Shown: in pieces, positions 1 to 5,954 of the stretch
Position numbering within the stretch: position 1 is the stretch's first letter
How the letters are laid out: the number at the start of each line of letters is the position of its first letter
Source: an uncultured Bacilli bacterium
Lineage (GTDB): Bacteria > Bacillota_I > Bacilli_A > ML615J-28 > CAG-698
Assembly (NCBI GenBank): GCA_947624315.1
Contig: CANQJU010000058.1
Coordinates: 1 to 6,999 of the forward strand
Direction of reading: 5' to 3'
DNA length: 6,999 nucleotides
Made by a program: the position numbers and the translations under genes
The notes under the pieces: model-generated
Database searches by the model: none
The model's input: the letters and a program-made list of their open reading frames with translations, nothing else
What the model was told of the DNA's origin: nothing

Positions 1-51
1 GCCTTTTTTAATAAAAAAATAAAAAAGGAATTTACATTAGAGCTATTTTGA

Positions 52-80
52 TTGATAATTTGTTTAAAATTTGCTATAAT
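52..80 (+). promoter_or_regulatory. Promoter of ktrBA
   Basis: A -35 box TTGATA (52-57) is followed by a 17-base spacer and a perfect -10 box TATAAT (75-80). A TGC at 72-74 makes it an extended -10. Transcription should begin near 86-88, leaving about 20-25 bases of leader before the ktrB ATG at 109, too short to hold a riboswitch. The promoter lies inside the longest open frame of ktrB, which argues that the earlier in-frame ATG at 52 is not used. Confidence 0.75.
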
Positions 81-96
81 ATATATAATTAATAAT

Positions 97-103
97 AAGA
101 GGT
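97..103 (+). promoter_or_regulatory. Ribosome binding site that sets the ktrB start
   Basis: AAGAGGT sits five bases before the ATG at 109. No comparable site precedes the in-frame ATG at 52, which is also part of the -35 box. The choice of 109 removes 19 residues that look like translated promoter DNA (rich in Ile, Tyr, Asn and Lys) and leaves a protein that starts MKRRWLTPGR, as is usual for KtrB. Confidence 0.75.
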
Positions 104-108
104 ACAAA

Positions 109-1407
109 ATGAAAAGAAGATGGCTTACTCCTGGTAGAGTTATAGGAATTGGTTTTCTTTCAGTAATTGTTATCGGAGCCATATTGCTTAGTTTACCAGT
201 AGCACATAATAGTGGAGTTCATATAAAATTTATAGATGCTTTATTCACTTCCACAAGTGCTGTTTGTGTAACAGGATTGATAACTGTTGACACTTATGAT
301 TCTTTTTCATTATTTGGAAGAATTGTAATTGCGGCGCTCATTCAAATTGGTGGTTTAGGAATAACATCAATAGGAATAGGGTTAATCGCCTTGGCCTCAA
401 GGAAAAAAATGGATTTTAAGAAGAATAATTTAATCAAGGAAGCTTTTAATTATCCGACTATGAAAGGTATAAAGGAATTAATTAGAGCAGTTATAATTAT
501 TACTTTGGGAATTGAATTTGTTGGGGCAATTGCTTCTTTTTGTGTGTTTATTCAAGATTATCCTTTTAAAGAAGCTTTAGGCATAAGTATATTCCATTCT
601 ATCTCAGCTTTTAATAATGCTGGTTTTGATATTTTAGGTGGATTTAAGAGTTTAAGTGATTATCAAAGCAATATAGCTTTAAACTTAATTACAAGTTTGT
701 TAATTATTTTAGGTGGAATTGGTTTCTTTGTTATATATGATATGATTATTAAAAAATCATTTAAAAAATATTCATTACACACTAAAGTGGTTTTAATTGT
801 TACTTTTTCTTTACTAGTTGGAGGAACAGTTTTATTAAAAATTACTGAAGGTAGTAATATAACTTGGTTAGGAGCCTTCTTTAATAGTGTAAGTAGTAGA
901 ACTGCTGGTTTTTCTACTTTCTCTTTAAAAGATTTTTCTAATGCTAGTTTATTAATTATGATTATTTTGATGTTCATTGGTGCTTCACCTGGATCAACAG
1001 GTGGTGGTATTAAAACAACTACTTTTGCACTGGTTATGGCTTCTCTTTTTTCAACAATCAGAAATAGAGATCCTGGTATGTTCAAAAGAAGTTTCCCTAA
1101 AAAAACGATTCAAAGAGCTTGGATTGTAACTTCTGCGGGAATATGTTTAATATTAGTTGCAACTATATTAATATGTATCTTTGAACCTGAACAAAGTTTC
1201 TTAGCATTGTTGTTTGAAGTTGTTAGTGCTTTTGCTACTGTTGGTCTATCTACAGGAATAACACCAATGCTAGCTTTATCAAGTAAAATTGTTATAATTA
1301 TTACGATGTTCTGTGGCCGTTTGGGACCATTAACGATTGCGGCAATTTTAATCAATAATAAAAAAATAGATGTTAAACGTCCAGAGGATGTAATTTCCAT
1401 TGGATAG
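109..1407 (+). CDS. ktrB: KtrB, K+ channel subunit of the KtrAB potassium uptake system
   Basis: Membrane subunit of a Ktr/Trk/HKT-superfamily K+ transporter; it forms the ion path and is gated by the cytosolic KtrA ring. The 432-residue product has the four pseudo-repeated membrane-pore-membrane units of the family. Each pore loop carries its filter glycine: VCVTG (G56), FNNAG (G172), SRTAG (G267) and FATVG (G379). Four glycines are the K+-selective pattern. The flexible intramembrane gating loop of the third unit is plain at residues 291-302 (GASPGSTGGGIK). The protein begins directly at the first unit and lacks the two extra N-terminal helices of TrkH; its length is close to B. subtilis KtrB (about 445), so KtrB fits better than TrkH. 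The start at 109 is chosen from the promoter and RBS. The ktrA gene follows after 11 bases, so the two are one transcript. Na+-coupled or uncoupled transport cannot be told from sequence. Confidence 0.93.
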   Translation: MKRRWLTPGRVIGIGFLSVIVIGAILLSLPVAHNSGVHIKFIDALFTSTSAVCVTGLITVDTYDSFSLFGRIVIAALIQIGGLGITSIGIGLIALASRKKMDFKKNNLIKEAFNYPTMKGIKELIRAVIIITLGIEFVGAIASFCVFIQDYPFKEALGISIFHSISAFNNAGFDILGGFKSLSDYQSNIALNLITSLLIILGGIGFFVIYDMIIKKSFKKYSLHTKVVLIVTFSLLVGGTVLLKITEGSNITWLGAFFNSVSSRTAGFSTFSLKDFSNASLLIMIILMFIGASPGSTGGGIKTTTFALVMASLFSTIRNRDPGMFKRSFPKKTIQRAWIVTSAGICLILVATILICIFEPEQSFLALLFEVVSAFATVGLSTGITPMLALSSKIVIIITMFCGRLGPLTIAAILINNKKIDVKRPEDVISIG

Positions 1408-1418
1408 AAAGGATAAAT

Positions 1419-2084
1419 ATGAACAAAGTTAATAAAGAATTATATGGTGTAATTGGTTTGGGACGCTTCGGCTTCTCACTTGCACAAGCATTAGCTAAGG
1501 CAGGCAAAGAAGTTTTAGTCATAGATCAAGCTGAAAGTGTTGTTAAAAGTGCACTAGCATTTACTGATAATGCTTTTATAGTAGGAGCCTTGAACAAAGA
1601 AAATTTACAAGATACGGGTATACAAAACTGTGATACAGTTATTATTTGTATCGGCCAAAAAATAGATGTTAGTGTTATGGCAACTTTAGCCGTTTTAAAA
1701 CTTGGAGTTAGAAGAGTTATAGCAAAAGCTCTAAGTGAAGAACATGGTGCTGTTTTAGAAGCACTTGGTGCTGAAGTTGTTTATCCTGAACATGATATGG
1801 GAATACGTGTGGCAAATCGTTTGACTAAGCCTCATATTCTTGAATATATTTCTTTAAATGAAGAAATCGATATTACAGAAATTAAACTAACTGAAAGAGT
1901 TAACAATATGTCAATTGTTGATTTGGATCTTCGTAAGGAATATGGATTAAATATTATTGCTGTTAAACAAAATGATAATATTATTATTGATTTTGATCCA
2001 AGTACCATTTTAACAAGCAATGATTCAATTACTGTTATTGGTAAAAAGAGTAACATTAGTAAATTTGAAAAAAGCTTAAATTAG
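1419..2084 (+). CDS. ktrA: KtrA, cytosolic RCK regulator of the Ktr potassium channel
   Basis: Cytosolic gating subunit; KtrA proteins form an octameric ring that binds ATP/ADP (or NAD(H)) and opens KtrB. The 221-residue product has the family's normal length and two domains. RCK_N (about 8-130) has a Rossmann nucleotide site GLGRFG (residues 13-18) and an acidic residue ending the second strand (D36 in VLVID). RCK_C runs from about 140 to 220. The sequence resembles B. subtilis KtrA throughout, including the ALGAEVVYPEHDMG stretch and the YGLNIIAVK strand. R172, N178 and P194 in RCK_C have the spacing of residues lining the c-di-AMP pocket of S. aureus KtrA (recalled as R169, N175, P191), so inhibition by c-di-AMP is plausible but inferred. 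The RBS AAAGGA (1408-1413) comes right after the ktrB stop. The stop codon lies inside the terminator stem. Confidence 0.93.
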   Translation: MNKVNKELYGVIGLGRFGFSLAQALAKAGKEVLVIDQAESVVKSALAFTDNAFIVGALNKENLQDTGIQNCDTVIICIGQKIDVSVMATLAVLKLGVRRVIAKALSEEHGAVLEALGAEVVYPEHDMGIRVANRLTKPHILEYISLNEEIDITEIKLTERVNNMSIVDLDLRKEYGLNIIAVKQNDNIIIDFDPSTILTSNDSITVIGKKSNISKFEKSLN

Positions 2085-2111
2085 TCATATCTTTGTATAT
2101 GACTTTCTTTT
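2083..2111 (+). terminator. Hairpin terminator after ktrA
   Basis: AGTCATAT (2083-2090) and ATATGACT (2097-2104) form a perfect 8-bp stem with a 6-base loop, followed by TTCTTTT. The stem is AT-rich, so it is probably a weak or leaky terminator. The last two bases of the ktrA stop codon are in the 5' arm. Some read-through into the MATE gene 19 bases downstream is likely. Confidence 0.6.
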
Positions 2112-2129
2112 AGAAAATTAGGAGATTAT

Positions 2130-3500
2130 ATGAAAAAATATTTAGGTGACAAAAAGTTTTATAAACATGTTTTTACTTTGATCTTACCCATTATGTTGCA
2201 ACAGCTTTTTGTCTCGATTGCTGGATATATTGATAATTTAATGATAAATAGTTATGGTGGTAATGCCTTAGCATATAATGGTGTGAGTGCTGCCAATCGT
2301 TTGATTTTTGTTTGCAATTTTGTGTGGATGGGACTTGCAGCAACGGCAAGTATTTTTATTGCTCAATATTTTGGAGCCAAAAATCAAGAAAAAATAAAAG
2401 AATCAATACGATTATCATTGATTGTTGAAGCAATCTTTGGTGTAATAGGTATTTTAGCAATTGTCTTTTTTGGCAAATTAGTTGTCAATACATATGTGCA
2501 AGAACCAGTTGCTAGAGGCTATGGATATGATTATTTAAAAGTAATGATTTTTGGAGTTATGTTTATATCCATAAATACGGCAATTAGCAATAGTCTAAGA
2601 AGTGTTAAAAAAGCCAATTTACCTTTAATTGCCGGAATAATTGGTATAGTTGTTAATATATTTTTAAATTATGTTTTGATATTTGGACATTTTGGAGCTC
2701 CATCAATGGGTCCAAAAGGAGCTGCCATTGCTACTGTTGTTTCTAAGGTTGCAGAATTCTTAGTTTTCGTTATTGCTATTTTAATAATGCAAGAAGAGAA
2801 CTTTAAAGGTGTTTTAAAATCATTAAAGGTTAGTAAATCTTTAGTTGTTGAATATATTAAAAAAGGAGTTACTTTAGTAAGCAATGAATTATTATGGTCA
2901 TTAGGAATGGTAATTTTAGCTGCCTTTTACACCTATAAAAATGATTTATGGTACACCGCATATTCATATTCACAAAATATAAGTGATTTATTTTTTATAA
3001 TATTCTCTGGAATAGGAACAGGAACAGCTGTTATTTTAGGCGAATCATTGGGTAAAAATGATTTTGAACGCGCTGAAAAAGATTACTATAGTATGCGAGG
3101 CTTTTCAACAGCTGCTGGAGTATTTGTGGGAATATTGATGATTATTTTAGGCCCATATATATCAGAACTATTTAATCCAACTGATGAAGTAAAAGAAATA
3201 ATGGTTAATGTTTTAAACGTAACAGGAATCTTTTGTGCAGTATATTGTTACAATTCTGTTTCTTTCTTTGTCTTGCGTTCGGGTGGCGATACCACAAGAG
3301 CCTTTATTCTTGATCAAACCCCAACATATTTAATTGGAATTCCTTTGGCAGCGATTTTTGGTATCAATGCTAAAAACTGGGGAATATCTTTATCAATGAT
3401 ATTTTTAATTACTCATGGAAATGATGTATTTAAAATATTCTTAGGAAATTACTTTGTTAGAAAGAAGAAATGGTTAACCAATATAACTTTAGAAATATAA
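2130..3500 (+). CDS. MATE-family efflux transporter
   Basis: Twelve-helix membrane antiporter of the MATE (multidrug and toxic compound extrusion) family, expected to export an organic cation or metabolite in exchange for Na+ or H+. The 456-residue length is normal. The N-lobe opens with TLILPIMLQQLF (P20) and GYIDNLMI (D35), the typical first-helix signature. An internal repeat begins near residue 235, with the C-lobe markers GTGTAVILGESLG and RSGGDTTRA (383-391). The basic tail RKKKWLTNI is common in clostridial/bacillar MATE proteins. RBS AGGAG (2120-2124) lies five bases before the ATG. A candidate promoter of its own, TTGAAA (2065-2070), 17 bases, TATCTT (2088-2093), overlaps the end of ktrA but is weak; otherwise the gene depends on read-through from ktrBA. 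The substrate cannot be predicted, and MATE sequences of this group are often annotated only at family level. Confidence 0.92.
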   Translation: MKKYLGDKKFYKHVFTLILPIMLQQLFVSIAGYIDNLMINSYGGNALAYNGVSAANRLIFVCNFVWMGLAATASIFIAQYFGAKNQEKIKESIRLSLIVEAIFGVIGILAIVFFGKLVVNTYVQEPVARGYGYDYLKVMIFGVMFISINTAISNSLRSVKKANLPLIAGIIGIVVNIFLNYVLIFGHFGAPSMGPKGAAIATVVSKVAEFLVFVIAILIMQEENFKGVLKSLKVSKSLVVEYIKKGVTLVSNELLWSLGMVILAAFYTYKNDLWYTAYSYSQNISDLFFIIFSGIGTGTAVILGESLGKNDFERAEKDYYSMRGFSTAAGVFVGILMIILGPYISELFNPTDEVKEIMVNVLNVTGIFCAVYCYNSVSFFVLRSGGDTTRAFILDQTPTYLIGIPLAAIFGINAKNWGISLSMIFLITHGNDVFKIFLGNYFVRKKKWLTNITLEI

Positions 3501-3528
3501 AAAGTCCATCAATTGATGGGCTTTTATT
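3500..3528. terminator. Bidirectional terminator between convergent genes
   Basis: AAAAGTCCATC (3500-3510) pairs with GATGGGCTTTT (3515-3525) around an AATT loop, 11 bp with one G-U pair on the plus strand. It is flanked by A's on one side and T's on the other, so it gives a GC-core hairpin plus U-tract in both directions. It serves the MATE gene on the plus strand and the YdcF-like gene on the minus strand. Both stop codons overlap it: TAA 3498-3500 on plus, and TAA read from 3526-3524 on minus. Confidence 0.85.
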
Positions 3529-3943
3529 GACAATTAGTATAAATCATAATTTTAACATTACTATTATTTATTGCATCGCTAAAATATTTTATAGTATTAT
3601 AAGGAACTAAAGTAAAGTGCTCAATAGTTGAACATATAATAATAGTGTCAGCTTTAAGGCTTAAAGCAATAGGGACAGAAAATAATGCATTTTCTCTTGT
3701 GGTATGTGATTGATCCTCTTTAATTATTAAATCTTTATTTAAACCATTATTAACTAAATATTCTTCCATTTTACTCGCTTCACTTACTCCCGCAATCTCA
3801 TTAGCAATGCCACCACTAACAATAATCTTATCAGGTTTTAACTCTTGATATAATTTTAGAGTCAAATCTAATCTCTTTTTCATGGTCTCTGAGATTGTTC
3901 CATCATCATTCATACGATTTCCTAAAATAATTGCTACTTTCAT
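3524..3943 (-). CDS. YdcF/SanA-like DUF218 protein, soluble
   Basis: A 139-residue DUF218 (YdcF/SanA/ElyC family) protein of unknown biochemical role; E. coli YdcF has been reported to bind S-adenosylmethionine, and SanA/ElyC relatives are linked to the cell envelope. The family pattern is well kept: an N-terminal strand VAIILGNRM (G8, N9), an R24 in the first helix, IIVSGG (residues 40-45), SEASKMEEYLV (54-64), the KED..HTTRENA block (75-86) and a conserved-position histidine (H109) in CSTIEHF. There is no signal peptide or membrane segment, so it is cytosolic, unlike the membrane-anchored SanA type. It is slightly short at the C-terminus for the family but has no visible break. The RBS AGAAAGGA (complement of 3953-3960) is nine bases from the ATG. 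It stands alone and converges on the MATE gene; no functional link to its neighbours is visible. Confidence 0.85.
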   Translation of the reverse strand: MKVAIILGNRMNDDGTISETMKKRLDLTLKLYQELKPDKIIVSGGIANEIAGVSEASKMEEYLVNNGLNKDLIIKEDQSHTTRENALFSVPIALSLKADTIIICSTIEHFTLVPYNTIKYFSDAINNSNVKIMIYTNCQ

Positions 3944-3969
3944 TTTTATTTTTCCTTTCTATAAATAAT

Positions 3970-4000
3970 ATTATATCATAGATTAGATAAATGTTATAAA
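3970..4000 (-). promoter_or_regulatory. Candidate promoter of the YdcF-like gene
   Basis: On the minus strand a perfect TATAAT (complement of 3970-3975) is preceded by TGA, an extended -10. The -35 region is poor: TTTATA (complement of 3995-4000) at 19 bases is the best I see. The position, about 26 bases before the start codon, is suitable. Confidence 0.45.
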
Positions 4001-4003
4001 ATA

Positions 4004-4034
4004 TTATCATATTTATTTTTTAAACACATATAAT
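4004..4034 (+). promoter_or_regulatory. Candidate promoter of the serine acetyltransferase gene
   Basis: TATAAT at 4029-4034 is a perfect -10, with TTATCA (4004-4009) as a weak -35 at a long 19-base spacing. The surroundings are so AT-rich that chance matches are expected. If it is used, the transcript carries a leader of about 65 bases that includes the hairpin at 4064-4090. Confidence 0.3.
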
Positions 4035-4094
4035 ATATAGAAAGACATTAGCCTACACCAAAATCTATATTAATGCATATTATATATAGAAAGA
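4027..4094 (+). repeat. Imperfect 19-base direct repeat, two copies
   Basis: CATATAATATATAGAAAGA (4027-4045) recurs at 4076-4094 with a single mismatch (18 of 19), 49 bases apart. The second copy runs into the Shine-Dalgarno of the downstream gene; the first overlaps the candidate -10. It could be a short local duplication or a protein-binding repeat; base composition alone makes part of the match easy. Confidence 0.5.
4064..4090 (+). other. AT-rich hairpin abutting the Shine-Dalgarno
   Basis: TCTATAT plus TAAT (4064-4074) pair with ATTA plus ATATAGA (4079-4090, with T4083 bulged) around a GCAT loop, giving 11 base pairs. The 3' foot ends directly next to AAGAGG (4091-4096), the ribosome binding site of the serine acetyltransferase gene. 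It may affect translation initiation or mRNA stability. With only two G-C or C-G contributions it is weak, and no known riboswitch class is recognised. Confidence 0.35.
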
Positions 4095-4103
4095 GGTAAT
4101 ACA

Positions 4104-4853
4104 ATGTATGTTGATACAAAAAAAGTAATTGACATGTTAGAACTCATTAGAAAATGGATGTATCCTAATGTTTTAGAAAAAGTAAATGATGTAGAGTGTT
4201 ATCAAAATAATATAAGACAAGAAATTATAGATAATTATAAAGAAATATTATTAGATTTAGAAATCAATAATAATGAAACATTGATTAAAGTCTTTTTAGA
4301 TAATTTAAAAAAAGCGAAAGTAGTATTAGATAAAGATTTAGAGTTTACTTTAGAAAGTGATCCCGCAAGCAATTCTTTGGAAGAAATCATATTAGCTTAT
4401 CCAGGTTTTTATGCTGATTTATCATATCGAATTAGTCATATTCTATATTTACAAAATATTCCTTTAATTCCTAGAATTATAAGTGAATATGCTCATAGTA
4501 AAACAGGTATCGATATTAACCCGGGAGCAATAATTGGTGAAAGGTTTTTTATTGACCATGGAACAGGAGTTGTAATTGGGGAAACAACTATTATTGGTAA
4601 GGAAGTTAAAATATATCAAGGGGTAACTTTGGGAGCTTTAGCCTTAAGAAGAGGAAGAGAATTAAGGGGAAGCAAAAGACATCCCACTTTGGGTAGTCAA
4701 GTGACAGTTTATTCTGGAGCTTCTGTTTTAGGAGGAGATACTAAAATAGGTAATAATGTAACTATTGGAAGCAATGTTATCATTACTAAATCTGTTAGTG
4801 ATGATGTAAAAGTAGTTTTAAAAAATCAAAAGTTGAAATTTAGAAAAAAATGA
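4104..4853 (+). CDS. cysE: Serine O-acetyltransferase
   Basis: Transfers acetyl from acetyl-CoA to L-serine, giving O-acetylserine for cysteine synthesis in the cytosol. The 249-residue product has a helical N-terminal domain (about 1-130) of the long type seen in anaerobe serine acetyltransferases, then a left-handed beta-helix of hexapeptide repeats (about 135-235). Catalytic and substrate motifs are present: DINPGA.IG, IDHGTGVVIGET with the catalytic histidine H152 and its preceding D151, and RHP with H193, equivalent to E. coli H158 and H193. The loop between them (LRRGRELRGSK) is longer than in E. coli CysE and is typical of this subfamily. The tail ends KLKFRKK, without the terminal isoleucine that enteric CysE inserts into CysK, so that complex may not form. 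The RBS AAGAGG is seven bases before the ATG; the stop is TGA. No cysK is visible here. The only other candidate is a related hexapeptide acetyltransferase, which the motifs make unlikely. Confidence 0.9.
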   Translation: MYVDTKKVIDMLELIRKWMYPNVLEKVNDVECYQNNIRQEIIDNYKEILLDLEINNNETLIKVFLDNLKKAKVVLDKDLEFTLESDPASNSLEEIILAYPGFYADLSYRISHILYLQNIPLIPRIISEYAHSKTGIDINPGAIIGERFFIDHGTGVVIGETTIIGKEVKIYQGVTLGALALRRGRELRGSKRHPTLGSQVTVYSGASVLGGDTKIGNNVTIGSNVIITKSVSDDVKVVLKNQKLKFRKK

Positions 4854-4876
4854 AAAATGCTTTCATTAAAAAATAT

Positions 4877-4905
4877 TTGACATTTATTATTAGAAATGTT
4901 AAAAT
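4877..4905 (+). promoter_or_regulatory. Promoter of the T-box leader and metNIQ
   Basis: A perfect -35 TTGACA (4877-4882), a 17-base spacer and a -10 TAAAAT (4900-4905) preceded by TGT (4897-4899), an extended -10. It is the best promoter in the window. Transcription should start near 4911-4913, just ahead of the first T-box helix. Confidence 0.85.
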
Positions 4906-4911
4906 TTATCT

Positions 4912-5195
4912 ATAAAAATTTAAAAGCTATGAAAAGAAGAGTAGTCATAATATCTTTCAAAGAGAGTTTCCATTTGGTGAGAGGAAATAAAGTAAAATTG
5001 ATGAAGATGGTCTTGGAGCTGCATAATTGAATTTTTTAGATTATGCCGGGTGCACCCGTTATAGTGATAGAGTATTAAAGATTTGTCTGGCGTACTTGAA
5101 GAGGCTAATATTGTGAAGTATTAGTGAATTAAGGTGGTAACACGGGTTGAAATTATCTCGTCCTTTATTTATATTAAATAAAGGGCGATTTTTTT
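4912..5195 (+). promoter_or_regulatory. T-box leader, methionine (AUG) specifier
   Basis: A full-length tRNA-sensing T-box. Stem I is closed by AGCT (4925-4928) with AGCT (5017-5020) and holds AGAGTA (4938-4943) and the tRNA-elbow-contacting AGAGAG (4961-4966) and GGTGAGAG (4976-4983). By alignment to the usual layout, the specifier is ATG at 5007-5009, followed by G and TCTTGGAGCT. The CGGG/CCCG element (5047-5058) is the stem IIA/B region, and CTAATA/TATTAG (5105-5124) is stem III. The T-box AAGGTGGTAACACGGG (5131-5146) builds the antiterminator: AAGG (5131-5134) with CCTT (5162-5165), a 7-base bulge TGGTAAC, and ACG (5142-5144) with CGT (5159-5161). The bulge's TGGT would pair with tRNA ending ACCA, so discriminator A73, which tRNA-Met has. 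Uncharged tRNA-Met should allow read-through into metNIQ. Confidence 0.93.
5159..5195 (+). terminator. Regulated intrinsic terminator of the T-box
   Basis: CGTCCTTTATTTA (5159-5171) pairs with TAAATAAAGGGCG (5175-5187), 13 bp with one G-U pair and a 3-base loop, then seven T's (5189-5195). Its 5' arm contains CGTCCTT, the same bases needed by the antiterminator, so the two structures exclude each other. Confidence 0.92.
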
Positions 5196-5213
5196 ATTTC
5201 ATGGAGGTGAAAT

Positions 5214-5954
5214 ATGATAGAGATATCTCATTTATCAAAAAACTTCGAAACAAAAGATTTGTATGTTGAGGCATTAAAGGATATAAATCTTACCATTAAT
5301 GATGGAAGCATTTTTGGTATTATTGGTTTATCGGGTGCTGGAAAATCAACACTTTTGCGCACATTAGTAGGATTAGAAAAACCAAGTGATGGTTCTATAT
5401 ATATTGATGATGTTGATATTACGAAACTTAAAGGCAGTAATTTACGCAAATATCGAAGTAATATCGGAGTGGTTTTTCAAGGATATAATTTATTAATGCA
5501 AAGAAATGTATGGAATAATTTAGATATACCTTTAAGGGTTAGGAAAATAGACAAAGAAGAAAGAAAAAACAAAATTCAAGAAATTATAAAGTTAGTAGGT
5601 CTTGAAGGGAAAGAAAAAGCATACCCAGCTAATTTAAGCGGTGGGCAAAAGCAAAGAGTTGCTATTGCTAGGGCTTTAGTAATCAATCCTAAAATATTAC
5701 TTCTTGATGAGCCAACTAGTGCTCTTGACTCTATCACAACAAAGCAAATATTAAAATTATTAAAAGATATTCATGAATTATATCACATTACTGTTTTAAT
5801 TATCACTCATGAAATTTCAGTTGTTTCTTCAATTTGCCATCAAGTTGCTGTAATTAATGATGGTGAGATTGTTGAAAAAGGGGAAGTTTTAGATATATTT
5901 AATAATCCTCAATGTGATGTGACAAAGTTGCTTTTAGGAAAGGAAGAGATATAA
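5214..5954 (+). CDS. metN: MetN, methionine ABC importer ATPase lacking the NIL domain
   Basis: ATP-binding subunit of the MetNIQ methionine uptake system, working as a dimer on the inner face of the membrane. All nucleotide-binding motifs are present: Walker A GLSGAGKST (38-46), Q-loop Q89, signature LSGGQ (141-145), Walker B ILLLDEP with D165 and catalytic E166, D-loop SALD and switch histidine H199. The product is 246 residues, whereas E. coli and B. subtilis MetN are about 340. The missing part is the C-terminal NIL (ACT-like) domain that binds methionine and shuts transport. The next gene starts on the last base of the stop codon, so no remnant or frameshift is hidden. GGAGGTGA (5203-5210), a near-perfect Shine-Dalgarno, gives the start. 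Methionine as substrate rests on the T-box and on metI and metQ; the ATPase alone could belong to other amino-acid importers. Confidence 0.9.
   Translation: MIEISHLSKNFETKDLYVEALKDINLTINDGSIFGIIGLSGAGKSTLLRTLVGLEKPSDGSIYIDDVDITKLKGSNLRKYRSNIGVVFQGYNLLMQRNVWNNLDIPLRVRKIDKEERKNKIQEIIKLVGLEGKEKAYPANLSGGQKQRVAIARALVINPKILLLDEPTSALDSITTKQILKLLKDIHELYHITVLIITHEISVVSSICHQVAVINDGEIVEKGEVLDIFNNPQCDVTKLLLGKEEI

Noticed and set aside
1..28. CCTTTTTT (2-9) with AAAAAAGG (21-28), possibly a terminator or the tail of one from an upstream gene.
   Set aside because: The pairing is almost all A-T, and the part that would hold a GC stem lies outside the window, so it cannot be judged.
663..1400. Open frames on the minus strand across ktrB (663-1085 and 1110-1400).
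   Set aside because: They are shadows of a strongly supported plus-strand membrane protein gene and lack ribosome binding sites and family motifs.
2065..2093. Promoter TTGAAA-17-TATCTT for the MATE gene.
   Set aside because: The -10 matches only four of six positions in AT-rich DNA and the element sits within the end of ktrA and its terminator; kept only as a remark in the gene entry.
4849..4874. AATGAAA/TTTCATT hairpin at the end of the serine acetyltransferase gene.
   Set aside because: On the plus strand it is followed by A's and not T's, so it is not an intrinsic terminator for that gene. The U-tract would be right only for a minus-strand transcript, and there is no minus-strand gene to serve.
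5001..5003. A second ATG just before the T-box specifier, and a possible short coding start in the leader.
   Set aside because: T-box geometry (purine then TCTTGGAGCT after the triplet) selects the ATG at 5007-5009; no RBS or protein-like frame supports a leader peptide.
5201..5203. ATG at 5201 as an earlier metN start.
   Set aside because: It is in a different frame from metN and overlaps the strong Shine-Dalgarno GGAGGTGA that serves the ATG at 5214.
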